A DNA stretch of 64,000 bases from Moraxellaceae bacterium (GCA_030646295.1 JAUSND010000024.1:124001-188000), one strand, 5' to 3'. Numbered from the stretch's first letter, positions 52,018 through 61,778 are shown. A program made the numbers and translations. The notes: generated from the sequence alone by a model not told the origin.

Positions 52018-52575
52018 TCAGGCTGTCATCCAGCCAGGGTGGCGTAGCAACCACCCGCGCACTGTCTCCAGTCGCTGTGCCACACGAGTCTCTTCCAGCA
52101 ATTGCTGGCGCTGATCCAGGGTAACCGGCAGCCGTTCTGCAATCCGCCAGGACAGCATGCCGGCATCCGGTATGGCATCACCCTGCTCCTCAAGTGCGCT
52201 GGCAAGTGCCAGCAGGTCATCGGGTACCGGCATATACGTGTCGGCCGCCAGCGGTTCCACCCGCGCAAACATCAGACCATCCGCCTCGACACGAAAGTCA
52301 TGCAGGCGTACACGTTCATCCGCCAGCAACATGGCACCCAGCGTGCCATCACGCTGACTGACCAGCTCGGTAAAATGCACCTGCGTGCCGACATCCTGCG
52401 TAAAGGCAGGCTCGCCCACTTCACGCCCGTCGCGGATGCGTACCACCACAAAAGGCTTCTGCTTGCCGCACTCGTCAACAAGACGGCGGTAACGCAACTC
52501 GAATATCCGCAAGGGCAACACGGCACCGGGATAAAGCACGGCATGTAGCGGAAACACAGGCAATTCATTGCTCAT
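52018..52575 (-). CDS. LON N-terminal (substrate-binding) domain protein
   Basis: The 185-residue protein has the LON-domain signature ELPVFPLHAVLYPGAVLPL followed by IFELRYRRLVDEC, then a helical C-terminal part. It lacks AAA and protease domains. Stand-alone LON domain proteins are widespread; their role is undetermined, and the pseudouridine synthase/PUA-like fold suggests protein or RNA binding. It converges with the HIT gene and is divergent from the DUF4126 gene. Confidence 0.88.
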   Translation of the reverse strand: MSNELPVFPLHAVLYPGAVLPLRIFELRYRRLVDECGKQKPFVVVRIRDGREVGEPAFTQDVGTQVHFTELVSQRDGTLGAMLLADERVRLHDFRVEADGLMFARVEPLAADTYMPVPDDLLALASALEEQGDAIPDAGMLSWRIAERLPVTLDQRQQLLEETRVAQRLETVRGWLLRHPGWMTA

Positions 52576-52661
52576 GACTCACTCCTCATGGCGTTCAGAG
52601 CGGGTGGCATCTCTTCGTACATCTTCGTATCCTGCACCCTGCCAGGACAAGGAGCCAGAAC

Positions 52662-53213
52662 ATGGAACTGATGATTGCCTTATTGGTCGGTATCGGACTG
52701 GCGGCCGCAGCCGGCCTGCGCATATTCCTGCCACTGTTCGGACTGGCGCTGGGCAGCTGGCTGAATTACATCCCGGTGCAGGGCGACATGGCCTGGCTGG
52801 CAACCCCCGCTGCCGTTGTGGCACTGGGTGCCGCCACCGTACTGGAAATAGGCGGATATTATTTTCCGCTGGTGGACCACCTGCTCGACACGGTTGCTGC
52901 ACCGGGGGCGATCATTGCCGGCACCCTGATGACGGCATCGCTGATCACGGGAATCGACCAACCGATGCTGCAGTGGTCACTGGCACTGATTGCCGGTGGC
53001 GGAACGGCCGGCATCGTGCAGGCAGGCAGCATGCTCGCCCGTGCCACATCAACAGCTACCACTGGTGGCCTTGGCAACCCCGTCGTTGCAACCGGCGAAT
53101 GGCTTGGCTCCCTGACCCTGACCCTCATGGCAATCCTTGCTCCATTGCTGATTGTACTGGCACTTGCCGGACTGGGCCTGTGGGCCTGGCGCCGACGCAC
53201 CAGCTCACGCTGA
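52662..53213 (+). CDS. DUF4126 membrane protein
   Basis: The 183-residue protein has about five membrane segments and the DUF4126 pattern: AAAGLRIFLPLFGLALGSW, EIGGYYFPLVDHLLD and a TGGLGNPVVATGEWLGS loop near residue 133. Function unknown. It is a single gene, divergent from the LON-domain gene and convergent with the patatin gene (11-base gap). Confidence 0.83.
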   Translation: MELMIALLVGIGLAAAAGLRIFLPLFGLALGSWLNYIPVQGDMAWLATPAAVVALGAATVLEIGGYYFPLVDHLLDTVAAPGAIIAGTLMTASLITGIDQPMLQWSLALIAGGGTAGIVQAGSMLARATSTATTGGLGNPVVATGEWLGSLTLTLMAILAPLLIVLALAGLGLWAWRRRTSSR

Positions 53214-53223
53214 GACCGTCCGA

Positions 53224-55458
53224 TCAGAAATTGACCCCAAGTGCCATGTAGACCGCCATCTCGTTGTCGCTACCAAAGGCACCCAGCAGATAAAGCGGAC
53301 CGATAAACGTATCCGCCGCCAGATATGCGCCCGCCGACCAGAGCAGGTCCCGCGCATCCGGCACATCAAAAAGATCGTTCTCCCAGCCCCAGCCGGACTC
53401 CAGCAAGCCGCCCGCATAAACACCCTTGCCGACCAGTCCCGGCAACTGCGCAATCTGCCGGTAATACTGGGCACGTCCATAGATCTGGTTGGGCGTATCA
53501 ATACGGCCTGACGGCATGGCACTCAGATTGAACAGGCCGCCCAGACGCACATTTTCATAGAAAGGCATGTCCGTACCCAGACTGCTGCCGGCCCGGCCCA
53601 CCAACAGCAACGTGTTGGCATCCGACGTAAAGGCCTGCCGCCCCTCCAGCAACAATCGCGAGTAGGAGTCATCCGCGCCAAGATCATCCGCAGACTCGTA
53701 GAAATTCACTCGTACCAGCCCGCCACGGTGCGGAAAACTGACGTTATCCAGCTGATCCAGCGTGAGCTTGAACGTGTAGCCGCCCCGGTCAAAACTCTGG
53801 CCTTGCACTGCCGGATCATCCTCGCCATCCACGCGTCCGCGCCCGGTCAGTGCCCCCACACGCAACTCGCCCCAGCGACCAAAAACAGACCCGACCTCCA
53901 TGCCGGTATCAACCGTTTTCAGCACATAGGAAAACGGCAGCTCGCCATCCAGGCTGGAGTCCCGGTAATCACTGCGGTAACTGAAATATGGTGCCACAAA
54001 GAATTCGGACCCCAGGCTGGCCGGTTGATACCACTCGCTGTAAAGCGCCTTGTCACGACCAATTTCAATATCGGTTCGCCACTCTGCATCCATCCGGTTC
54101 AACCAGGCCCTGCGCAAGGAGGCCAGCGCCGTGAACTCGGCATCTCCCTGGAAATCGGAATAAAGGGAGAGGCCGAAGCGCACAAAATCACGACCGGGCT
54201 TTTCTTCCGGAATCACATGCAAAACCGATTTCCCTTCCTCGGCCGGCAGGACGTCATAACTGATCCTGGCAAAATCACCACGCGCAAAAACCTCATCAAT
54301 GCGCTGATGCAAAGCCGCCGTATCCAGTACCTGATCGCGACGCACATCCAGCAGCGACTGCAGCACCCGCGGATTGACCCACCGGGTTTTTTCCATGGTC
54401 ACCTGCTGAAGCCTGTGAACAGGATGACGACGCAACTGTACGGCCCGCTTCCACGCATCATAGCTTGTCTGGTCCAGCTGATACGGTCGCAGTTTTTCTT
54501 CGTTCAGCGCCACTGCCTCCTCACCGATCCGGACCAGATCGTCAACCTTGTCAAAATCGGCGGGAGAATATCCCTGCAGGGCAGGCGAAATCAGGATGTC
54601 CTGTTTCTGAATAGCAGCCAGTGACTCGTTCATGCTGCGCTGCATGCTGACGTTGACTGCCTGGGTGCCATAATCAAGAACCGACTTCATTTCGTCCGCC
54701 TTGAAAATTGGCGTCGATACATCCACCGCAATGACGACATCGCCACACAGGTCATGCGCCACATTGACTGGAAGGTTATTGGCAATCCCGCCATCCACCA
54801 GCAGATGTTTCTTGTAGGGAATCGGCGGAAACACGCCAGGAATCGTCATGCTGGCACGCATGGCTTCGGCCAGCATGCCTTCGCTCAGGATGACTTCATC
54901 ACCCGTCACAATGTCTGTACCAACCGCACGAAACGGTATCGGCAGATCATCGAAGCTTTTTGCGTAGGTCGCATCTGTCAGGTCGCGAAAGAAAAGACCG
55001 ATGTTCTGTACACCAACAAAGTTGCGCGGCGGCAACAACTGCAGTCCCTTCAGCGTGAGCGTGAAATCAAAATAGCTCTGGAAGTCCTCACTCTTGCGAA
55101 AGTAGGGAATATCACTTCGCCGTGGCTTGTCCGAGAATACATAAGCCCAGTCTGCCGCCCTGACCATGCGCTCAACATCGGCCACGGACGTTCCCGACGC
55201 AAAGGCACCACCGGCAATCGCGCCCATGCTGGTCCCGGCAATACAGTCATAAGGCACCCGCAAACGATCAAGCGCCTTCAAAACCCCCACATGCGCCAGG
55301 CCGCGCGCACCTCCACCCGACAGTGCCAATGCAACTCTGGGCCGCTCCGCTGCTGCCGCCTTACCCTCTGCCGTCACCGGTTCTGCCTGCGCCTGCGTCA
55401 GGGATGCTGCCAGCAGCAGTGCAACGGCAAAACTGTCTGTCATCCTGCGCATCATCAT
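53224..55458 (-). CDS. Patatin-like phospholipase with C-terminal outer-membrane beta-barrel (PlpD type)
   Basis: The 744-residue protein has a signal peptide (to about residue 26), then a patatin domain with oxyanion LSGGGARGLAHVGVL near residue 46, the serine in GTSMGAIAGG near residue 78 and the Asp in VDGGIANNLPV near residue 227. After a POTRA-like linker (about 350-420) the remainder is a 16-strand Omp85/surface-antigen barrel ending in an aromatic (LGVNF). This is the type Vd autotransporter layout of PlpD, which places a lipase at the cell surface. It could act on host or own phospholipids. Confidence 0.9.
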   Translation of the reverse strand: MMMRRMTDSFAVALLLAASLTQAQAEPVTAEGKAAAAERPRVALALSGGGARGLAHVGVLKALDRLRVPYDCIAGTSMGAIAGGAFASGTSVADVERMVRAADWAYVFSDKPRRSDIPYFRKSEDFQSYFDFTLTLKGLQLLPPRNFVGVQNIGLFFRDLTDATYAKSFDDLPIPFRAVGTDIVTGDEVILSEGMLAEAMRASMTIPGVFPPIPYKKHLLVDGGIANNLPVNVAHDLCGDVVIAVDVSTPIFKADEMKSVLDYGTQAVNVSMQRSMNESLAAIQKQDILISPALQGYSPADFDKVDDLVRIGEEAVALNEEKLRPYQLDQTSYDAWKRAVQLRRHPVHRLQQVTMEKTRWVNPRVLQSLLDVRRDQVLDTAALHQRIDEVFARGDFARISYDVLPAEEGKSVLHVIPEEKPGRDFVRFGLSLYSDFQGDAEFTALASLRRAWLNRMDAEWRTDIEIGRDKALYSEWYQPASLGSEFFVAPYFSYRSDYRDSSLDGELPFSYVLKTVDTGMEVGSVFGRWGELRVGALTGRGRVDGEDDPAVQGQSFDRGGYTFKLTLDQLDNVSFPHRGGLVRVNFYESADDLGADDSYSRLLLEGRQAFTSDANTLLLVGRAGSSLGTDMPFYENVRLGGLFNLSAMPSGRIDTPNQIYGRAQYYRQIAQLPGLVGKGVYAGGLLESGWGWENDLFDVPDARDLLWSAGAYLAADTFIGPLYLLGAFGSDNEMAVYMALGVNF

Positions 55459-55473
55459 CCCCGGCCGAAACGC

Positions 55474-56826
55474 TCAGACAGCCTCAAGCGCTTCGTGCAA
55501 GCGCCCGACCGCCACAATCTCCAGCCCCTCAATGGCCTGCTTGGGCACATTACCCCTGGGCACAATGGCGCGTTTGAAGCCGTGCTTGGCCGCTTCCTTC
55601 AGACGCTCCTGGCCATTGGTCACCGGCCGTATTTCTCCGGACAATCCGACTTCCCCGAACACCACCAGATCATTCGGCAAGGCCTGCCCACGCAAACTGG
55701 ATGTCACCGCCAGCAGCAGCGCAAGATCGGAGCCGGTTTCCATCACCCGCACACCACCGACCACATTCACAAACACATCCTGCCCCACCGTGGCTATGCC
55801 ACCATGACGATGCAGCACGGCCAGCAACATGGCCAGCCTGTTCTGGTCCAGCCCCACGGCAACACGACGTGGATTGCCATACGACTCATCCACCAGTGCC
55901 TGCACTTCCACCAGCAAGGGGCGCGTACCTTCACGCGTTACCATGACGATGGAACCGGGAATGGCTTCACTGTGACGTGACAGGAAAATGGCGGAGGGAT
56001 TACTGACTTCACGCAGGCCGCGATCCGTCATGGCAAAAACCCCAAGCTCGTTAACGGCGCCAAAACGGTTTTTTACCGCGCGAATCACCCGGAAACGCGA
56101 ATCTGCCTCGCCCTCGAAATACAGTACGCAATCCACCATGTGCTCAAGCACGCGCGGCCCCGCCAGTGCGCCTTCCTTGGTGACATGCCCCACCAGAAAC
56201 AGGGCACAACCGGAATGCTTGGCAAAGCGGGTGAGCAATGCGGCGGATTCACGAATCTGCGAAACACCCCCGGGCGCCGACTGCAATGCCTCGGTAAAAA
56301 TCGTCTGGATGGAATCCACCACCAGCACACGCGGCTTCTGCTCACGTGCGGTGGCAATAATGTTTTCCACGCAGGTCTCCGCCATCAGGCGCAGATGCCC
56401 CATCGGTAATTCAAGACGCTTGGCACGCATGGCAACCTGCCCCAGCGACTCCTCACCCGTCACATACAGTGCCGGCATGCCTTCCGCCAGATGCGTGAGT
56501 GTCTGCAACAGAATGGTGGACTTGCCAATACCGGGGTCGCCGCCGATCAGCACCACCGAACCGGCCACCAGCCCCCCACCCAATACCCGGTCCAGCTCCG
56601 ACAGGCCGGAGGGGAAGCGGGACTCGGCATCAACCCTTACATCCCCCAGCACCGTGACGTTGGCTACCTGCCCGGCATAGCCTCCGGAACGCGGCCCCTT
56701 GGGTGCTGCTTCACGCCGGATTTCAGTAAGGGTATTCCACTCGCCACACTCGCCACACTGACCCGCCCACTTCGGAAACTCCGAGCCACATGACGTGCAG
56801 GCATACAGGTTCTTGTTCTTGCTCAT
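55474..56826 (-). CDS. radA: DNA repair ATPase RadA (Sms)
   Basis: The 450-residue protein begins with a zinc finger (YACTSCGSEFPKWAGQCGEC), then a RecA-like ATPase with Walker A GGDPGIGKST, Walker B VLVVDSIQT and the RadA motif KNRFGAVNELGVF near residue 250, then a Lon-like C-terminal domain. It processes recombination intermediates at D-loops. Start at 56826 (MSKNKN) follows the family; an ATG five codons upstream is possible. The patatin gene follows by 16 bases. Confidence 0.95.
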   Translation of the reverse strand: MSKNKNLYACTSCGSEFPKWAGQCGECGEWNTLTEIRREAAPKGPRSGGYAGQVANVTVLGDVRVDAESRFPSGLSELDRVLGGGLVAGSVVLIGGDPGIGKSTILLQTLTHLAEGMPALYVTGEESLGQVAMRAKRLELPMGHLRLMAETCVENIIATAREQKPRVLVVDSIQTIFTEALQSAPGGVSQIRESAALLTRFAKHSGCALFLVGHVTKEGALAGPRVLEHMVDCVLYFEGEADSRFRVIRAVKNRFGAVNELGVFAMTDRGLREVSNPSAIFLSRHSEAIPGSIVMVTREGTRPLLVEVQALVDESYGNPRRVAVGLDQNRLAMLLAVLHRHGGIATVGQDVFVNVVGGVRVMETGSDLALLLAVTSSLRGQALPNDLVVFGEVGLSGEIRPVTNGQERLKEAAKHGFKRAIVPRGNVPKQAIEGLEIVAVGRLHEALEAV

Positions 56827-56887
56827 GACATCCGGTTTCATAAAAATCTGACCGGATTGTAGGCACAGGCCTGCTTAAAAGACACGC

Positions 56888-56914
56888 ATAAAAAACCCCG
56901 CCGGGTGGCGGGGT
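56888..56914 (-). terminator. Terminator between the 183-residue membrane protein gene and radA
   Basis: ACCCCGCC and GGCGGGGT with a four-base loop on the minus strand, followed by seven T residues. It ends the leftward transcript from 57539. Confidence 0.85.
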
Positions 56915-56987
56915 CGGTCCGTGGCTGAACGCGGACCATTACGCGGTTTTCACCGCTCCATCACCTGCATCATCCCGTCTCGAGAAC

Positions 56988-57539
56988 TCAAAGATGACGT
57001 GGGCGAAACTCGGCCCGTGTTGCGAATATGTCAGTACCCGCATCATCCTCAGCCTCGAAGCGGGCCTCCGGGTGACGATGATGCATTACCTCCTTCAAAT
57101 GCCGCGCCTTTGCGGCTTCACGGACACTGATCACCATCAGGTATTTCCCTGAGGCAATCGCCTGGTGAAAGGGCTCCAGCTTGTAGTTCTCATGACTGAT
57201 GCCCACCATGCCCCCGACCCAGGCGCCAAAGCACCCGATGAGGACAGATACGAAAAGGAAGGCACCGAGGCTCATGGACAATCCCAGCGGCTGTGCAATG
57301 GCAATCCACACTGCAAACAGTAATCCCGCCAGTCCTCCAACCAGTGCGCCTCTTTCTCCCGAATGAACAAAGTCGGTTTCCTCCATGACAGATGCATCAT
57401 GAAGGTGATGCCGACGCACGCCGTCATGATCCCGACTCACAATGTAGTAACCATTGTTGTCGATATTCAGTGAGGCCAGCGTGGAGGCCATTGCCTCGGC
57501 GGTTTCAACCTTGTCCGTCAGGTAATAAAGTGTGCGCAT
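56988..57539 (-). CDS. Membrane protein of unknown function, YflT-like N-terminus
   Basis: The 183-residue protein starts with a soluble region (TLYYLTDKVETAEAMASTL) like general-stress proteins of the YflT/17M type. A double-glycine-rich hydrophobic pair follows, GALVGGLAGLLFAVWIAIA and GAFLFVSVLIGCFGAWVGGMVG, then a charged C-terminal domain with KYLMVISVREAAKARHL and a His-rich HHRHPEARFE. It may be a small membrane stress protein. ATG at 57539 is favoured because GAGG precedes it by nine bases; ATG at 57548 is too close. Confidence 0.7.
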   Translation of the reverse strand: MRTLYYLTDKVETAEAMASTLASLNIDNNGYYIVSRDHDGVRRHHLHDASVMEETDFVHSGERGALVGGLAGLLFAVWIAIAQPLGLSMSLGAFLFVSVLIGCFGAWVGGMVGISHENYKLEPFHQAIASGKYLMVISVREAAKARHLKEVMHHRHPEARFEAEDDAGTDIFATRAEFRPRHL

Positions 57540-57665
57540 GATCTTCATCCTCGGTGCCTTGCATTTTCAGCATAGCGTCTCCGGATGAATGCGTTAGACA
57601 GATTGGAAGCATATGAAAACAGGCTTAGCCCGAGGCAGGCTATACAATCGCTCTACGCCTTGTGC

Positions 57666-58748
57666 TCAGAGCGTCTCGCGCTCGACACGTGCCGTTAACC
57701 TGCAAAAAAGCTCATAGCTGATGGTGCCGGCACACGCCGCCACTTCATCCGCCGGCAAGCCCTCGCCCCACAGTACGCAGGGATCGCCAACCTCTGCGGG
57801 CAGGCTCCCCAGATCCACCGTGATCATGTCCATGGAGACACGCCCCGCCAACGGCACGCGCACACCGTTCACCAGCACCGGCGTGCCACTGACGGCATGA
57901 CGGGGATAACCATCGCCATAACCGACAGCCACCACACCGATACGGGTATCACGCGGTGCCACCCAGCTTGCGCCATAGCCGACCGGTTCGCCGGCCCTGA
58001 GCTCGCGCACCGCGATCAGGCGGGAGCGCAACGTCATCACCGGACGCAGGCCCAGTGACTCGGCGCTGCGATCCGCAAACGGCGAACAGCCATACAACAT
58101 GATGCCGGGGCGCACCCAGCTGCCCTGCGCCTGGGGCCAGGCCAGAATGGCGGCTGAGTTGGCCAGACTGTCCGGCACCGCATTGCCGGTTTCAGCCTGC
58201 AGCGACTGCTGCAAGGCACGGAAAGCCTCCAGTTGCCGCAGTGTCTGTGCAGAACCCGGTTCATCTGCGGACGCAAAATGGGTGATCAACCCGACAGAAC
58301 GCACACCCGGCAAGGCCTGCAACCGACGATACGCGTCAGGTACTTGTTCTGGCGCAAAGCCCAGTCGATGCATCCCGGTATCAATCTTGAGCCAGACATC
58401 CACCGGTGTCGCGGCCGGCACAGCCTCCAGCAAATGCAGCTGGAGGTCCTGATGCACAATCAGGGTGAACTGATGGCGCACCACCTCGGCCATTTCCTTT
58501 GCCGAGAACACTCCTTCAAGCAGCGTGACCGGCTGCCGGACACCGGCGGCCCGCAAGGCCAGCGCCTCCTCCAGGAACGCCACGCCAAAACCGTCTGCGG
58601 CGAGGGCTTCGGCCACCAGCAAGGCGCCATGACCATAGGCATCCGCCTTCACCATGGCCAGCACCCTTGAGCCCGGCATCAGGTCACGCACCCGCTGCAG
58701 GTTGTGTTGCAGCGCCCCACGATCGATGTGGAGGACAGCGTCACGCAT
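57666..58748 (-). CDS. alr: Alanine racemase
   Basis: The 360-residue PLP enzyme converts L- to D-alanine for peptidoglycan. It has VLAMVKADAYGHGALLVAE with the PLP lysine near residue 34, KIDTGMHRLGF near residue 131, and VGYGASWVAPRDTRIGVVAVG with the tyrosine base in the C-terminal domain near residue 253. Length and motifs fit Alr/DadX. It directly follows dnaB with one-base overlap, as in related genomes. Confidence 0.96.
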   Translation of the reverse strand: MRDAVLHIDRGALQHNLQRVRDLMPGSRVLAMVKADAYGHGALLVAEALAADGFGVAFLEEALALRAAGVRQPVTLLEGVFSAKEMAEVVRHQFTLIVHQDLQLHLLEAVPAATPVDVWLKIDTGMHRLGFAPEQVPDAYRRLQALPGVRSVGLITHFASADEPGSAQTLRQLEAFRALQQSLQAETGNAVPDSLANSAAILAWPQAQGSWVRPGIMLYGCSPFADRSAESLGLRPVMTLRSRLIAVRELRAGEPVGYGASWVAPRDTRIGVVAVGYGDGYPRHAVSGTPVLVNGVRVPLAGRVSMDMITVDLGSLPAEVGDPCVLWGEGLPADEVAACAGTISYELFCRLTARVERETL

Positions 58749-60160
58749 CAGTCTTCATCCTCGCGACGGTCGCGATAGTACTCCGGCGCCAGATCCTCGA
58801 AGCGCAGGTACTTGCCGAGGAAGGCCAGACGCACCTTGCCGATGGGACCGTTACGCTGCTTGCCGATGATGATTTCTGCCGTGCCCTTGTCCTCGGACTC
58901 CGGGTTGTAGACCTCGTCACGGTAGATGAACATGATGACGTCGGCGTCCTGCTCGATAGCACCGGACTCACGCAGGTCGGACATCACCGGACGCTTGTTG
59001 GGGCGCTGTTCCAGCGAGCGGTTAAGCTGCGACAGCGCAACCACCGGACAGTTCATCTCCTTCGCCAGACCCTTCAGCGAGCGCGAGATTTCCGAAATTT
59101 CGTTGACGCGGTTGCTCTCCAGCCCCGGCACACGCATCAGCTGCAGGTAGTCGACCATGATCAGGCCGAGTGCGCCGCCATTTTCACGGGCCACGCGACG
59201 TGCACGCGCACGCACTTCCGTCGGGGACAGCCCGCCGGTGTCATCAATAAAAAGCTTCTGCTCATTGAGCATGGCCATGGTCGAGGACAGGCGGGGCCAG
59301 TCTTCCTCTTCCAGCTTGCCGGAACGCACACGGGTCTGGTCGATACGGCCCAGCGACGAAAGTGTACGCATCACCAGCGAATCTGCAGGCATTTCCATCG
59401 AAAACACCAACACTGGCGCACCACCCAGCAACACGTTCTCCACCAGATTCATGGCAAACGTGGTCTTACCCATGGAAGGACGCGCCGCCACAATGACCAG
59501 ATCGCCCTTCTGCAGCCCTGCCGTCATTTCATCCAGCTTGGTAAAGCCGGACGAAAGCCCCGTCAGAGGATCAGAGGAGCTGTAAAGCTGCTCGATGCGG
59601 TGAACGGTTTTCGCCAGCAACGGCCGGATAGGCTGCGGGCCCGAGCCTTTTTGCTGCTGCTCGGCAATCGCGAAGATCTTGCGCTCTGCCTCGTCAAGGA
59701 TATCCCCTGACGTCGCCCCTTGCGGCTGATACGCCGAATCAGACACCTCATAGGAAACCCTGATGAGCTGGCGCAGCACCGAGCGCTCACGCACGATTTC
59801 GGAATAGGCGCCAATATTGGCGGCCGAGGCAGTGTTCTTGACGATCTCACCCAGATAGGCGATGCCGCCAGCCTCCTCCAGCTCACCCAGACGATTGAGC
59901 GTCTCCGATACGGTCAGCGCGTCACGCGGCTTGTTTTCTTCAGCCAGAATCGCAATCGCACGAAAAATAAGGCGATGATCACGCCGGTAGAAATCGCTCT
60001 CGGAGACAATCTCTGCCGCCCTGTCCCAGGCTGTTTCTTCCAGCATGAGACCACCAAGCACGGACTGCTCCGCCTCCAGCGAATGAGGGGGCAACTTGAG
60101 ACTGGCCACCGACGCATCGGCAGCGTTACCGGGAAGAACCGCTGAAGGAATATCGCTCAT
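58748..60160 (-). CDS. dnaB: Replicative DNA helicase
   Basis: The 470-residue hexameric helicase has an N-terminal domain (HSLEAEQSVLGGLMLEE), a linker helix, and a RecA-like domain with Walker A ARPSMGKTTFA near residue 230, VDYLQLMRVPG and DLRESGAIEQDADVI. ATG at 60160 is the family start; an eight-codon longer frame is in the leader. It partners the DnaG primase encoded at 38971-40857. Confidence 0.97.
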   Translation of the reverse strand: MSDIPSAVLPGNAADASVASLKLPPHSLEAEQSVLGGLMLEETAWDRAAEIVSESDFYRRDHRLIFRAIAILAEENKPRDALTVSETLNRLGELEEAGGIAYLGEIVKNTASAANIGAYSEIVRERSVLRQLIRVSYEVSDSAYQPQGATSGDILDEAERKIFAIAEQQQKGSGPQPIRPLLAKTVHRIEQLYSSSDPLTGLSSGFTKLDEMTAGLQKGDLVIVAARPSMGKTTFAMNLVENVLLGGAPVLVFSMEMPADSLVMRTLSSLGRIDQTRVRSGKLEEEDWPRLSSTMAMLNEQKLFIDDTGGLSPTEVRARARRVARENGGALGLIMVDYLQLMRVPGLESNRVNEISEISRSLKGLAKEMNCPVVALSQLNRSLEQRPNKRPVMSDLRESGAIEQDADVIMFIYRDEVYNPESEDKGTAEIIIGKQRNGPIGKVRLAFLGKYLRFEDLAPEYYRDRREDED

Positions 60161-60240
60161 GGCAGACTCGTCAGTGAAGCGCAAAGATTACCCGAGGAGA
60201 GCAGCAAAGACAGCTGGCATTAGAGGCCAGCCGCACAAAA

Positions 60241-60268
60241 ACAAAAGGCGCCTTGCGGCGCCTTTTGT
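60241..60268 (-). terminator. Terminator of the rpsF-priB-rpsR-rplI operon
   Basis: Twelve-base arms (ACAAAAGGCGCC and its complement) with a four-base loop. On the minus strand the stem ends in TTTTGTTTTTG. It lies 41 bases after rplI and before dnaB. Confidence 0.85.
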
Positions 60269-60308
60269 GCATCACCCTCTTGCAGACAGGCGATTGATTA
60301 CCGCCGGA

Positions 60309-60758
60309 TCAGGCCGAAACCACGGTGACCTTGACCGGAACAGTGACTTCGGCGTGCAGCTGCACATCGATGTCATAGTCGCCGGTGTTGCGCAGCGCGC
60401 CGTTAGGCAGACGCACTTCGCTCTTGTCGACCGCTTCGCCGAGGCCAGTGATGGCTTCAGCAATGTCACGGGTACCAACGGAACCGAACAGCTTGCCTTC
60501 ATCGCCAGCCTTGGCAGCGATAACGACGGCCAGAGCGCTGACGCGCTCGGCACGAGCCTGGGCAGAGGCCAGAGTGGCGTTAGCCTTGGCTTCCAGTTCG
60601 GCGCGGCGAGCTTCAAACTCGGCCACATTCTTTTCAGTAGCAGGTACAGCCTTACCCTGAGGAATCAGGAAATTACGGCCATAACCAGGCTTTACAGCAA
60701 CCTTGGCACCAAGTGCACCCAGGTTCTTGATCTTCTCAAGCAGAATGACTTCCATCAC
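60309..60758 (-). CDS. rplI: 50S ribosomal protein L9
   Basis: The 149-residue protein has the L9 N-domain ([19 protein letters not shown], with [15 protein letters not shown] near residue 23), the long central helix and the C-terminal domain with [13 protein letters not shown]. It binds 23S rRNA near L1. It is the last gene of the S6-PriB-S18-L9 operon, 12 bases after rpsR. Confidence 0.97.
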   Translation of the reverse strand: MMEVILLEKIKNLGALGAKVAVKPGYGRNFLIPQGKAVPATEKNVAEFEARRAELEAKANATLASAQARAERVSALAVVIAAKAGDEGKLFGSVGTRDIAEAITGLGEAVDKSEVRLPNGALRNTGDYDIDVQLHAEVTVPVKVTVVSA

Positions 60759-60770
60759 TCGTCTCCCGGA

Positions 60771-60998
60771 TTACAGGTGGTTGTCGGTATAAGGCAGCAG
60801 GGCCAGGAAACGGGCCTGCTTGATGGCCAGACCCAGCTGACGCTGGTAACGGGCCTTCGTGCCAGTAATACGGCTGGGGACAATCTTTCCTGTCTCAGTA
60901 ACATACTGCTTCAGGGTTTCAGTGTCCTTGTAATCGATGTACTTGGTAGCTTCCGCTGTGAAGCGGCAGAACTTGCGACGACGGTAGAAACGTGCCAT
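60771..60998 (-). CDS. rpsR: 30S ribosomal protein S18
   Basis: The 75-residue basic protein begins [20 protein letters not shown] and has [19 protein letters not shown], typical S18. It binds the 30S platform with S6. The family start is at 60998; a ten-codon upstream extension is not S18. It sits 13 bases after priB. Confidence 0.97.
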   Translation of the reverse strand: MARFYRRRKFCRFTAEATKYIDYKDTETLKQYVTETGKIVPSRITGTKARYQRQLGLAIKQARFLALLPYTDNHL

Positions 60999-61011
60999 GA
61001 CGTTTGCTCTC

Positions 61012-61317
61012 CTATTCGAATCTCTCAATCGCTTGCGCGTGAATCAGTAACTGCTGCGTATCGCGGTGACTGGCCTGCGCCAGCATCCCGCTCACCGTGA
61101 TCCGGTTTCCCGGTACCAGACCGGTCACCTGTTGCGCCAGCTTGCTCCCCGAGACCTTGACGGTGACCAGGGCGCGCACTTCGCGCAATTGCCCGTCCAG
61201 AGTCTGGACAGAGCGGTGCTCCAGTATCAGTTCACGATGCTCTACACCGGCCGGGCTGGTCCGGGGAGCTTTTAGCTCCTTGACGAGACCTGTGATCCGG
61301 ACGGCATTGAATTCCAC
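61012..61317 (-). CDS. priB: Primosomal replication protein N
   Basis: The 101-residue single-OB-fold protein has [33 protein letters not shown] and [21 protein letters not shown]. PriB stabilises PriA on stalled forks and helps load DnaC/DnaB. Its place between rpsF and rpsR is the usual one. It overlaps no neighbour but is only 13-15 bases from each. Confidence 0.93.
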   Translation of the reverse strand: MEFNAVRITGLVKELKAPRTSPAGVEHRELILEHRSVQTLDGQLREVRALVTVKVSGSKLAQQVTGLVPGNRITVSGMLAQASHRDTQQLLIHAQAIERFE

Positions 61318-61332
61318 GCAGTAAGTAACCGC

Positions 61333-61728
61333 TTACTCGCCAGCTTCCTCGGAGGCAGCCTCTTCGGTGCCTTCGTCAGAACGGGCGGCTTTGCGGCTGC
61401 GCTTCTCTTCCGCGCCCTTGGCCATGATCGATTCCTCGGTGATGGCTTCGTTGCGACGGATGATGAGATTGCGGATAACCGCGTCGTTATAGCGGAAAGC
61501 TTCTTCCAGCTCATCCAGGGTAGCCTGGCCGCACTCGATGTTCATGAGCACGTAATGAGCCTTGTGGATCTTGTTGATCGGGTAGGCCAGCTGACGGCGG
61601 CCCCAGTCTTCAAGGCGGTGGATCTTGCCACCGGCTTCCTTGATGGCTCCGGTGTAACGCTCGACCATGGCGGGCACTTGCTCGCTCTGGTCGGGGTGTA
61701 CCAGGAACACGACTTCGTAATGACGCAT
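61333..61728 (-). CDS. rpsF: 30S ribosomal protein S6
   Basis: The 131-residue protein begins [21 protein letters not shown] and has [20 protein letters not shown] and YVLMNIECG, typical S6. Its C-terminus is a long charged tail ([18 protein letters not shown]) where E. coli S6 gains glutamates by RimK. It is the first gene of the operon; the AAGGAG before the ATG can pair with an upstream segment, so autoregulation is possible. Confidence 0.97.
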   Translation of the reverse strand: MRHYEVVFLVHPDQSEQVPAMVERYTGAIKEAGGKIHRLEDWGRRQLAYPINKIHKAHYVLMNIECGQATLDELEEAFRYNDAVIRNLIIRRNEAITEESIMAKGAEEKRSRKAARSDEGTEEAASEEAGE

Positions 61729-61734
61729 TGTTTT

Positions 61735-61778
61735 GCTCCTTACGGGTTGCACAGCCCCCGCTGTCTGGCAGCAGGAGC
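61735..61778 (-). promoter_or_regulatory. Possible S6:S18 autoregulatory leader of rpsF
   Basis: On the minus strand GCTCCT at 61778-61773 is complementary to AGGAGC at 61740-61735, which includes the Shine-Dalgarno. The enclosed 32 bases hold a second hairpin (GCTG/CAGC) and a GGG/CCC pair. The S6:S18 pair of many bacteria binds a leader stem that hides this site; whether the CCG bulge of that motif is present cannot be settled by eye. Confidence 0.5.
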
